A DNA stretch of 64,000 bases from Pseudonocardia asaccharolytica DSM 44247 = NBRC 16224 (GTDB lineage: Bacteria; Actinomycetota; Actinomycetes; Mycobacteriales; Pseudonocardiaceae). Position 1 is the stretch's first letter. Every line of letters starts with the position of its first letter. The stretch spans positions 62,001 to 126,000 of the forward strand of contig NZ_AUII01000010.1 in the NCBI RefSeq assembly GCF_000423625.1, given 5' to 3'. This document shows positions 53,666 through 62,586 of this stretch, piece after piece. Made by a program: the position numbers and the translations under genes. The notes below the pieces were generated by a model. It ran no database searches and was not told where the DNA came from. It worked only from the letters and a program-made list of their open reading frames with translations.

Positions 53666-54322
53666 TCAGTCGTGGTTGAACCGAAAGCCGACGCCCCGGA
53701 CCGTCGCGATCCGGCGCTCACCCCCGATCTTGCGGCGCAACCAGGACATATGCATGTCCAGCGTCTTGGAGGTCTTGAGATCCGGGTCGTTCCACACCTC
53801 GCGCAGGATCTCCTCGCGGGTGACGACCTGCCCGGCGCGCAGCAGCAGCACCCGCAGCAGCTCGAACTCCTTGTTCGCCAGCGCCACCTCGGAGCCGTCG
53901 ACGAGCACCCGGCGCCCGGACAGCTCCATCCGCACCCCGCCGACCTCGACGGTCTCCGGGGTGAGCCTGCGCAGCAGCGCGCGAACCCGGGCGAGCAGCT
54001 CGGCGAGCCGGAACGGCTTGCCGACGTAGTCGTCCGCGCCGGCGTCCAGGCCCACGACGAAGTCGACCTCGTCGGTACGGGCGGTGAGCATGAGCACGGG
54101 AAGGTCGGGAAAGCCCGGGCGCAACCGCCGGCACACCTCGAGCCCGTCCATTCCGGGCAGCCCGAGATCCAGGACGAGCAGGTCGATGTCGCCATTGCAG
54201 ACCCGGTCGAGGACGGCGACGCCGTCCGCCGCGACGTCCACCCGGTATCCCTCGCGTTGCAGGGCTCGCGACAGCGGCTCGGCGATCGCGCCGTCGTCCT
54301 CGGCGAGCAGGACGGTGGTCAC
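53666..54322 (-). CDS. OmpR-family response regulator
   Basis: A 218-residue partner of the kinase downstream. The receiver has the acidic pair in LLAEDDGAI, the phosphorylated Asp in LLVLDLGLPGMDG and the conserved Lys in DDYVGKPFRL. The C-terminal winged helix (about 125-218) contains REEILREVWNDPDLKTSKTL then DMHMSWLRRKIGGERRIATV. It is the first gene of the pair. Targets are unknown. Confidence 0.94.
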   Translation of the reverse strand: MTTVLLAEDDGAIAEPLSRALQREGYRVDVAADGVAVLDRVCNGDIDLLVLDLGLPGMDGLEVCRRLRPGFPDLPVLMLTARTDEVDFVVGLDAGADDYVGKPFRLAELLARVRALLRRLTPETVEVGGVRMELSGRRVLVDGSEVALANKEFELLRVLLLRAGQVVTREEILREVWNDPDLKTSKTLDMHMSWLRRKIGGERRIATVRGVGFRFNHD

Positions 54323-54389
54323 ATCAGCAGCTTAGGCCGCGAAACGCGCACGGAGACCACGATGGGGGGCGATCGCGGGGGTGCCTGGC

Positions 54390-55181
54390 ATGCTCGTGAC
54401 CGTGGACGCCGATCTCTCCCTCGCGCTGCGGCTGGCCGATATCGCCGATGCGACCACCCTGCCCCGGTTTCGCGCAACCGACCTGCGGGTGACGCGCAAA
54501 CCCGACCGCACCCCGGTCACCGACGCCGACACCGCCACCGAGGACGCGCTGCGCGCGGAGCTCGCGACACGGCGTCCCGGCGACGGGGTGCTGGGCGAAG
54601 AACGCGGCGGTGACGTGCCCGAGAGCGGCCGAGGCTGGCTGCTCGACCCGATCGACGGCACGAAGAACTTCTCCCGCGGGCTGCCCGTCTGGGCCTCGCT
54701 CATCGCGCTGACGATGCACGGAAAGCCGGTGATCGGGGTGGCCAGCGCGCCGGGGCTGGGTCGCCGCTGGTGGGCCTCGGCGGGTGCCGGCGCGTGGACG
54801 ACCGATACGCCCGGGGCCGAACCGCGCCGGCTCGCGGTGTCGGGCGTCGCCGAGCTGGGCGACGTCTACGTCTCCACGACCGACCCCGACGTCTTCCGCA
54901 AGCACGGCACGTTCGACAGCTGGCTGGCCCTCACCGACCGGTGCTGGGAGACCCGCGCGTTCGGCGACTTCTGGCAGCACTGCCTGGTGGCCGAGGGCCT
55001 CCTCGACCTGGCCGTCGAGCCCGAGGCCAGCAGCTGGGACCTGGCGGCCCTGCAGGTGATCATCGAGGAGGCTGGCGGGCGGTTCTCCGACCTGACCGGG
55101 GCCGCGACCTTCGCCGGCGGCGATGCGATGTCGTCGAACGGGCTGGTGCACGATGCCGCGCTGAGCTGTTTCGGACCATGA
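54390..55181 (+). CDS. hisN: inositol monophosphatase-family phosphatase, probably histidinol-phosphatase
   Basis: A 263-residue magnesium phosphatase. Metal site blocks are KPDRTPVTDADTATEDALRA, GVLGEERGG, LLDPIDGTKNFSRGLPVWAS and a late SSWDLAALQVIIEEAGG. The KNFSRGLPVWASLIAL form resembles actinobacterial HisN, which removes the phosphate from histidinol phosphate. Other inositol-phosphatase family substrates cannot be excluded. ATG 54390 follows a G-rich site. The GlcG-like gene begins 34 bases later. Confidence 0.82.
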   Translation: MLVTVDADLSLALRLADIADATTLPRFRATDLRVTRKPDRTPVTDADTATEDALRAELATRRPGDGVLGEERGGDVPESGRGWLLDPIDGTKNFSRGLPVWASLIALTMHGKPVIGVASAPGLGRRWWASAGAGAWTTDTPGAEPRRLAVSGVAELGDVYVSTTDPDVFRKHGTFDSWLALTDRCWETRAFGDFWQHCLVAEGLLDLAVEPEASSWDLAALQVIIEEAGGRFSDLTGAATFAGGDAMSSNGLVHDAALSCFGP

Positions 55182-55215
55182 TGGCCCCGGCCGGACATCG
55201 ACGAGAGGGAGCATC

Positions 55216-55638
55216 GTGACCGACACCGTGTCCCAGCCCACCATCAGCACCGACGCCGCGCACCGCCTCATCGCCGCAGCCGAGGCCAAGGCCGCCGAGA
55301 TCGGCGTGCCGATGTGCATCGCGGTCTGCGACGCCGGCGGCAATCTCAAGGTGTTCTCCCGGATGGACGGGGCGCCGCTGCTGTCCACCCAGGTCGCGCA
55401 GGACAAGGCCTACACCGCCGCCGGGTTCGGGATGCCGACCGACGGCTGGCACGACTTCATCAAGGACGATGCCCCGCTGGCTGCCGGGGCGGTCGCCGGC
55501 ATCCAGCGGCTGATCATCTTCGGCGGCGGCTACCCGATCAAGGTCGACGAGTCGGTGGTCGGCGGGATCGGCGTCAGCGGCGGCCACTACACCCAGGACC
55601 AGGAGGTCGCCAAGGCCGGGCTGGCCGCCCTCGGCTGA
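55216..55638 (+). CDS. GlcG/HbpS-family protein
   Basis: A 140-residue single-domain protein: AAEAKAAEIGVPMCIAVCDA, GGNLKVFSRMDGAPLLS, AQDKAYTAAGFGMPT, and the glycine-rich end IIFGGGYPIKVDESVVGGIG. HbpS relatives bind haem or act as sensors and carriers; GlcG is near glycolate genes. No signal peptide is visible, so it is cytoplasmic here. GTG 55216 has GAGAGGGAG upstream. Its role is not known from context. Confidence 0.82.
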   Translation: MTDTVSQPTISTDAAHRLIAAAEAKAAEIGVPMCIAVCDAGGNLKVFSRMDGAPLLSTQVAQDKAYTAAGFGMPTDGWHDFIKDDAPLAAGAVAGIQRLIIFGGGYPIKVDESVVGGIGVSGGHYTQDQEVAKAGLAALG

Positions 55639-55715
55639 TCCGGTCCGGGCACAGCAGACCGGCTGCGGCCCCGAGGCGGCGGCGCACGGCGCGTCGGGTC
55701 CCATAGGGTCGCGGC

Positions 55716-56168
55716 ATGCCCGAGCTCGCCTTCGAGGATTTCACCCCGGGTCGCGTCTTCGACCTCGGCACGATCACCATCGACCGCGGCGAGATGATCG
55801 CGTTCGCGCGGCGCTTCGACCCGCAGCCGTTCCACCTCGACGAACAGGCTGGCAAGGAGTCGATCTTCGGGCAGCTGGCCGCGTCCGGCTGGTACACCTC
55901 GGGGCTGTGGATGCGGGCCTACGTCGACCACGTGCTCAGCAGGGCGGCCGCGCTCGGCTCCCCGGGCGGGGAGGAGATCTCGTGGCCCGCGCCGGTGTTC
56001 GCGGGCGACGTGCTGACCGCGAGCCTGGAGATCCTGGCGGCCCGTCGCTCGCGCAGCCGCCCCGAGCTGGGGCTGGTCAAGCTGGGCGCTCGGCTGCACC
56101 GCGAGGAGACGGTGGTCTACCGCGCCACGTTCACCGGGATGTTCGGCGTGCGCGGAGACGCGGTCTAG
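55716..56168 (+). CDS. MaoC-like hot-dog dehydratase
   Basis: A 150-residue MaoC-type enoyl-CoA hydratase-like protein. The active-site block is FARRFDPQPFHLDEQAGKES (Asp and His) followed by FGQLAASGWYTSGLWMRAYV. It is a single hot-dog domain and probably a dimer. It likely hydrates an enoyl-CoA. Its stop overlaps the convergent Uma2 remnant's stop by four bases. Confidence 0.87.
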   Translation: MPELAFEDFTPGRVFDLGTITIDRGEMIAFARRFDPQPFHLDEQAGKESIFGQLAASGWYTSGLWMRAYVDHVLSRAAALGSPGGEEISWPAPVFAGDVLTASLEILAARRSRSRPELGLVKLGARLHREETVVYRATFTGMFGVRGDAV

Positions 56169-56724
56169 CCTTCGGCCACCAGGTCGGCGACGTCGATCCG
56201 CAGCTCGAACGGCGTGGGCGCGCGCAGCTCACCGGACACCGCGAGGCATTCGACGTGGCCCTCACCGGGGGCGCCGGGGCCGAACACGGTGATCGTCGGC
56301 GCCGGCGGGTCGACGTCGACGACCCAGTAGTGCGGGATACGGCCTCGGCATATTCGAAGGGCTTGAGGTGCAGGTCGACGTTGCGCGAACCCGGCGAGAT
56401 GATCTCGACGGCCAGCAGGACGTCGGCCGCGACGAGCCGATCCTCGTCGCTCGCGGCCCGGGTGACGACGAGATCGGGCGACCGGACGATGGCCGGGTCC
56501 TCGGTCCGGACGATCACGTCCACCTCGAGCAGCACCAGCAGCCCAGGTGGGAGCTGCCGGTGAATCTGCATACCGAGTCTGAAAAGCGCGTTCTGGTGAC
56601 GCGGACGTGGATGCGGCGCCATCACGAGCACCCCCTCCTGCAACTCGAACCGGGCCGAGTCGTCCTCCGGGAGCGCGAGGTACTCGTCGAGCGTCATCGA
56701 CGAGCGGCGCAGCGGCATGGCCAT
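56165..56724 (-). pseudogene. Uma2-family endonuclease-like protein, frameshifted
   Basis: From ATG 56724 (GGGAGG 9 bases upstream) the frame reads MAMPLRRSSMTLDEYLALPE, FELQEGVLVMAPHPRPRHQN, SPDLVVTRAASDEDRLVAAD and LLAVEIISPGSRNVDLHLKP, the PD-ExK pattern of Uma2/DUF820. Near 56340 one base is missing and the end, GIPHYWVVDVDPPAPTITVF to LRIDVADLVAEG, is in another frame. The joined protein would be about 186 residues. It is a mutation or sequencing error in the same GCCG(G)T context as the VOC gene. Confidence 0.8.
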
Positions 56725-56786
56725 GGGCGGGTCCCTCCCCTCGGGTGTGCAGCAGTGTGCCGAGTGCCACCGACAGTCTGACGGGC

Positions 56787-57746
56787 TCAGCCGTTCAGCG
56801 CGCGCACCACGCGCGACGGGGAGGGGCGTCCCAGCTTCCCGGCCATCCAGGCGCTGGTCGCCACCAGCGCCTCCAGGTCGGCGCCGTGCGCGATGCCCAG
56901 CCCGTCGAGCATCCAGACCAGGTCCTCGGTGGCGAGGTTGCCGGTGGCCGAGGCGGCGTAGGGGCAGCCGCCGAGGCCGCCCGCGCTGGCGTCGACCGTG
57001 GTGACGCCGCAGCGCAGCGCGGCGAGAGTGTTGGCCAGCGCCTGGCCGTAGGTGTCGTGGAAGTGGACGGCGAGCGCGTCCGTGCCGATCCCGGCGGCCA
57101 CGCAGGCGTCGATCACGGCCTCGGCGTGCCCCGGCGTGCCCGTTCCGACGGTGTCGCCGAGGGAAAGCTGCCAGCAGCCCATCTCGACCAGCCGCTTGCC
57201 CACGGCGGCCACCTGCGCGGGGGGAACCGCGCCCTCCCACGGGTCACCGAAGGCCATCGACACGTAGGCGCGCACCCGCAGCCCCTCGCCGCGCGCCCGC
57301 TTCACGACCGGGGCGAACATGGTGAACTGCTCATCGAGGGTGCGGTTGAGGTTCTTGCGCGCGAACGTCTCGGTGGCGCTGGCGAAGATCGCGATATGCC
57401 GCACGCCCGCGTCGAGCGCCCGGTCGAGGCCACGTTCGTTGGGCACGAGCACCGGATAGTCGATCCCGTCGCGCCGGTCGAGCCGTTCCAGCAGGTCGGC
57501 GGCGTCCGCGAGCTGGGGGACCCACTTCGGATGCACGAAGCTGGTCGCCTCCAGCGTGGCGAGCCCCGCATCGGCGAGCCGGTCGAGGAACTCCGCCTTG
57601 ACCTCGACGGGAACCACCGTCTTCTCGTTCTGCAGCCCGTCGCGGGCGCCGACCTCGTAGACGGTGATCCGGTCGGGGAGCCCGTCGGTCGGCACGTGCA
57701 TCGGAAGCTGCCGGATTCCGGTCTGCTCAGTGGTTGTCTCAGGCAT
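56787..57746 (-). CDS. hydroxymethylglutaryl-CoA lyase
   Basis: A 319-residue TIM-barrel lyase splitting HMG-CoA to acetoacetate and acetyl-CoA in leucine breakdown. VYEVGARDGLQNEKTVVP holds the metal and catalytic Arg/Asp, LEATSFVHPKWVPQLAD follows, AVHFHDTYGQALANTLAAL has the HxH metal ligands, and the signature cysteine is in AGGLGGCPYAASATGN. ATG 57746 overlaps the end of the PH-domain gene by 8 bases. Confidence 0.92.
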   Translation of the reverse strand: MPETTTEQTGIRQLPMHVPTDGLPDRITVYEVGARDGLQNEKTVVPVEVKAEFLDRLADAGLATLEATSFVHPKWVPQLADAADLLERLDRRDGIDYPVLVPNERGLDRALDAGVRHIAIFASATETFARKNLNRTLDEQFTMFAPVVKRARGEGLRVRAYVSMAFGDPWEGAVPPAQVAAVGKRLVEMGCWQLSLGDTVGTGTPGHAEAVIDACVAAGIGTDALAVHFHDTYGQALANTLAALRCGVTTVDASAGGLGGCPYAASATGNLATEDLVWMLDGLGIAHGADLEALVATSAWMAGKLGRPSPSRVVRALNG

Positions 57747-58224
57747 CGTCGGCCACCTCGTGATAAAGCGTCGCATGCACCTTCTCGACGTCCGGCACGT
57801 CGTCGAACTCCAACGGTTCGTCGGACGCCGACTCGATGACCAGCGTGCCGCATCGCAGCAGCCGTTCGACGAGGGTGTGACGGAACTGGACGCTGTTGAT
57901 CCGGCTCATCGGGATGTCGATGCCCTGCCGGGACAGCACCCCCTCGCGCACCAGCACGCGATGCGTCGTGACCACGAAATGCGTGGTCCGCCAGCGGACG
58001 AACGGCACGACGGTGAGCCAGCCGACGATCAGCATCCCGACCGCGGCGAGCGCGATCCATGCGACCCGGCCCCAGTTCTGGTTGCGGACCAGTGCGGCGA
58101 GATAGCCCCCCGCGCCGACCGTGACCAGGAACACCAGCACCGGCACCACCAACATCTTCCAGTGCGGATGTTCGTGCAGCACGACCCGCTCGCCATCGAC
58201 GAGCAGACCGTCCGGGTAGGCCAT
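57739..58224 (-). CDS. bacterial PH-domain membrane protein
   Basis: A 161-residue protein with two membrane helices (about 24-46 and 53-75) followed by a bPH2/YdbS-type domain: TTHFVVTTHRVLVREGVLSR, IDIPMSRINSVQFRHTLVER and GTLVIESASDEPLEFDDVPD. It corresponds to Rv3278c, also beside birA. The function is unknown. It is translated just before HMG-CoA lyase. Confidence 0.87.
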   Translation of the reverse strand: MAYPDGLLVDGERVVLHEHPHWKMLVVPVLVFLVTVGAGGYLAALVRNQNWGRVAWIALAAVGMLIVGWLTVVPFVRWRTTHFVVTTHRVLVREGVLSRQGIDIPMSRINSVQFRHTLVERLLRCGTLVIESASDEPLEFDDVPDVEKVHATLYHEVADDA

Positions 58225-58280
58225 CACGCCAATGTAGCGGGTCGATCATGCAGTTCTTGATCACTGCGGGCGGGACGGGC

Positions 58281-59138
58281 TCATCCGCTCGCCGGTCGCA
58301 GATGCACCACGTCGCCCGCGGCCACCGGCCTGCGCGCGCCATCCGGGCCGAGCAGCAACAGCCGGCCGTGGCTGTCGATGTCCTCAGCCATCCCCACCAG
58401 CGACTCACCACCGGGCAGCTCCACCCGGACCTGCATACCGAGACTGATGCACGCGGCCCGATAGTCGGCGTGCAGCCCCGTCGCCTCGGCGTCGCCACCG
58501 GACTCGCGCCAGCGGGCCTCGCGGTCGGCGAGCCGGGTGAGCAGGGCGATGAGCAGATCGGTGCGATCGACGTCGGTCGCCCCCTCCTCGGCGAGCGACG
58601 TCGCACCCTCGGGAAGCCGCGCGCGGCGGGCCCCGACGTTGAGCCCGATACCCAGGACCACCCCGGGGCCACCGCCGGTCACCGCCGTCATCTCGGCCAG
58701 AACGCCGGCGGCCTTGCGCTGGTCGGGGCCGAGCAGCAGGTCGTTGGGCCATTTGAGGCCGGCCGGGGCGGGGCAGAACTCCCGCACGGTGTCGAGCAGC
58801 GCGAGCCCGCCCAGCATCGGCAGCCAGCCCAACCGGTCGGCCGGGACGCGGGTGGGGCGCCACAGCACGCTGACGGTGATCCCCGATCCCGCGGGAGACT
58901 CCCAGGTCCGGGTGAGCCTGCCGCGCCCGGCGACCTGGTGTTCGGCGGCCAGCGCCGAGCGGTCCGGCGCCCCCGCGGCGGCCGCGGCCAGCAGATCGGC
59001 GTTGGTCGACCCGGTCTGCTCGACAAGGTCCAGACTCGCCCACGGCCCGACCGGGGCGAGCAGCGTCGAGCGCAGCCGATCGGCGTCGAGGGGGGAGGCG
59101 TGCGAGCTCACGGGGCGTGACGGTAACGGCTCGGTGAC
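58281..59138 (-). CDS. birA: biotin--[acetyl-CoA-carboxylase] ligase
   Basis: Attaches biotin to the carboxylase carrier subunits. The product is about 285 residues. [20 protein letters not shown], the biotinyl-AMP loop [25 protein letters not shown] and [13 protein letters not shown] are present, with the C-terminal SH3-like domain at about 235-285. There is no N-terminal HTH, so it is not a repressor. GTG 59138 is used; GTG 59111 is possible. It is divergent from accD5, whose enzyme it serves. Confidence 0.94.
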   Translation of the reverse strand, partial: VTEPLPSRPVSSHASPLDADRLRSTLLAPVGPWASLDLVEQTGSTNADLLAAAAAGAPDRSALAAEHQVAGRGRLTRTWESPAGSGITVSVLWRPTRVPADRLGWLPMLGGLALLDTVREFCPAPAGLKWPNDLLLGPDQRKAAGVLAEMTAVTGGGPGVVLGIGLNVGARRARLPEGATSLAEEGATDVDRTDLLIALLTRLADREARWRESGGDAEATGLHADYRAACISLGMQVRVELPGGESLVGMAEDIDSHGRLLLLGPDGARRPVAAGDVVHLRPASG

Positions 59139-59215
59139 CGGCGCGCCCGGCCGGGCACGTGACCGCCCTCCCATGCCCGTCACACGCGCGTTACGGCGGG
59201 TTAGGCTTCCCCTTC

Positions 59216-60850
<1,635 letters not shown>

Positions 60851-60856
<6 letters not shown>

Positions 60857-60893
60857 GTGCGTAACAGTGTCCTAACACTGTTACGCACTCACG
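60851..60893. terminator. 18-bp palindrome between accD5 and accE
   Basis: Arms 60853-60870 and 60875-60892 are exact reverse complements with a CCTA loop. The left arm, CTGTGAGTGCGTAACAGTGT, is the same as in the repeat at 5311, 55 kb away. It covers the accD5 stop codon. Here it lies inside a same-strand pair, so it may reduce accE transcription rather than end a unit. Confidence 0.65.
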
Positions 60894-60922
60894 GTCCCGA
60901 TTGAGCTGCGGAAAGGCCGAGC

Positions 60923-61162
60923 GTGAACCAGGACGTAGAGCAGCAGACCCCGGAGGAGCGCCGCGCGCTGTTCCGGATCGTCCGCGGCGAGCCGATCGAC
61001 GAGGAGGTGGCCGCACTGACCGTGGTGCTCGCCGCGGCGGCCGCGGCCCCCCAGGTCACCCCGGCGCCGAAGCGCGACCTGTGGTCCGACCCGGCCCGGC
61101 GGCTGCGTACCCCGCTGTACCCGGGCCCCGGCGCCTGGCGCACGGCGGTGCTGCCGCGCTGA
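60923..61162 (+). CDS. accE5: acyl-CoA carboxylase epsilon subunit
   Basis: A 79-residue small subunit found only with actinobacterial acyl-CoA carboxylases, where it tightens the alpha-beta complex. The core is LFRIVRGEPIDEEVAALTVV; the C-terminus has DLWSDPARRLR and a WRTAVLPR end. GTG 60923 is used. It follows accD5 after the palindrome. Its basic and hydrophobic composition fits the family. Confidence 0.88.
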   Translation: MNQDVEQQTPEERRALFRIVRGEPIDEEVAALTVVLAAAAAAPQVTPAPKRDLWSDPARRLRTPLYPGPGAWRTAVLPR

Positions 61163-61199
61163 GCGGACATCGGCGCTGAGCGCGGCAGCCCGCCGGTCG

Positions 61200-61775
61200 T
61201 CAGCTCGCGGCGGCCGTCGTGCGCGCCAGCGCGTGCTCCACCAGCGTGATGAGCGTGGTGAGCCCCGAGTCGGCTCGTCGCGCGTCCATCCGCACGAGCG
61301 GGCAGTCGGGCGGGAGGGCGAGCGCGTCGCGGATGGTGGCGTCGTCGTAGGCGTCAGTGCCGGGGAACTCGTTGACCGCCACGACGAACGGGAGCCGCCG
61401 GTTCTCGAAGTAGTCGATCGCCGGGAAGCAGTCGTCGATGCGGCGCAGGTCCACGAGCACCACCGCCCCGACGCAGCCGCGGGCGAGCTCGTCCCACATG
61501 AACCAGAAGCGCGACTGCCCCGGGGTCCCGAAAAGGTAGAGGATCAACGAGTCGTCGACCGTGATGCGGCCGAAGTCCATCGCCACGGTGGTCGTCTGCT
61601 TGTCCGGCACCACAGCGGCGTCGTCGACCCCGATCGAGGCGGCGGTCATGGCCTGCTCGGTCAGGAGCGGAGGGATCTCCGACATCGACCGCACAAGGGT
61701 CGTCTTCCCCACCCCGAAACCGCCTGCCACCAGCACCTTCAGCGGAATCAGCGTCGTGTCCTGCTCAGCGCGCAC
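61200..61775 (-). CDS. conservon GTPase (CvnD-like)
   Basis: A 191-residue small GTP-binding protein. P-loop VLVAGGFGVGKTTLV, switch DDKQTTT-like region (VVPDKQTTTVAMDFG), the DxxG-like LYLFGTPGQSRFWFM and VAVNEFPG (NKxD-like, here NEFP). It is the last gene of a four-gene conservon (kinase, roadblock, DUF742, GTPase) common in actinomycetes and likened to membrane GPCR-type complexes. GTG 61775 overlaps the DUF742 gene by 11 bases. The unusual NEFP may affect base specificity. Confidence 0.9.
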   Translation of the reverse strand: MRAEQDTTLIPLKVLVAGGFGVGKTTLVRSMSEIPPLLTEQAMTAASIGVDDAAVVPDKQTTTVAMDFGRITVDDSLILYLFGTPGQSRFWFMWDELARGCVGAVVLVDLRRIDDCFPAIDYFENRRLPFVVAVNEFPGTDAYDDATIRDALALPPDCPLVRMDARRADSGLTTLITLVEHALARTTAAAS

Positions 61776-62133
61776 GCAACCCCTCCAACAGTCGCTCCAG
61801 CACCTCGACGCTGGGTCCACCGTCCGAGCCCGCGGACGGCGGCAGGTGGATGTCCAGGTACCCGGCGTCGGCGAGATCACCGACGAGCACCCGGGCCACT
61901 CCCACCGGCACCCCGAGGGTCGCGCCGATCTCGACGATGGAGATCGGGGCGACCGCCAGTTCGACGATCGTGCGGTACTCCAGTTGCAGCTCGGTGGGAC
62001 GTCCGCCGGCCGCCGTCACGGTGACGAGCGCCTCCACCGGCATGTCCCGGCCCGTCGATCGGGTCCGGCCACCCGTCACCGCGTAAACGGGGACGACGCG
62101 GCCTGCCTCGCGACCGGGTTCCTGGGCGGTCAT
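61765..62133 (-). CDS. conservon DUF742 protein (CvnC-like)
   Basis: A 122-residue DUF742 protein: VVPVYAVTGGRTRSTGRDMP, LEYRTIVELAVAPISIVEIG and GVARVLVGDLADAGYLDIHL, a winged-helix-like fold. In conservons it links the roadblock protein and the GTPase. It starts 2 bases after the roadblock gene stops and overlaps the GTPase gene. Confidence 0.9.
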   Translation of the reverse strand: MTAQEPGREAGRVVPVYAVTGGRTRSTGRDMPVEALVTVTAAGGRPTELQLEYRTIVELAVAPISIVEIGATLGVPVGVARVLVGDLADAGYLDIHLPPSAGSDGGPSVEVLERLLEGLRAR

Positions 62134-62135
62134 CG

Positions 62136-62537
62136 CTAGTCCCCGGCGGCGCTGCGCGGCGCCGGGGTCAGGGCGTGACCGACGCGGTTGGCCAGCATCG
62201 TCATCTCGTAGCCGACCAGCCCGATATCGCAGCTGCGGTCGGCGTAGACGGCGAGCGTGGCACCCTGACTGACCGCCGTCACGAACAGGTAGCCGCCGGC
62301 CATCTCCAGGATCGTCTGCGTCACCGCCCCCGCGTTCAGCAGGTGTGCGGTCCCTCGCGCGAGGCTGACCAGGCCGGATGCCGCCGCAGACAGCTGGTCG
62401 CCGAGGGCGACAGCCACCCCCGGGGAGGTGGCGAGGCGGAGCCCGTCACCGGACACCACCACCGCGTGCACCACTCCCGGGACATCGCGGGCGAACTCCA
62501 CCAGCAGCCAGTCCAACCGTCCCGCCATGCCGGTCAC
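62136..62537 (-). CDS. conservon roadblock/LC7 protein (CvnB-like)
   Basis: A 133-residue roadblock-domain protein: LDWLLVEFARDVPGVVHAVV, VSGDGLRLATSPGV, LSAAASGLVSLARGTAHLLN and GYLFVTAVSQGATLAVYADR. It probably acts as a regulator of the GTPase. GTG 62537 is chosen because GAGGAG lies 5 bases upstream; ATG 62528 is the alternative. Confidence 0.9.
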   Translation of the reverse strand: MTGMAGRLDWLLVEFARDVPGVVHAVVVSGDGLRLATSPGVAVALGDQLSAAASGLVSLARGTAHLLNAGAVTQTILEMAGGYLFVTAVSQGATLAVYADRSCDIGLVGYEMTMLANRVGHALTPAPRSAAGD

Positions 62538-62586
62538 GGTGTCTCCTCGACAGCAGTTCCGCACCAGCTCACGTGTGCACCTCTCC

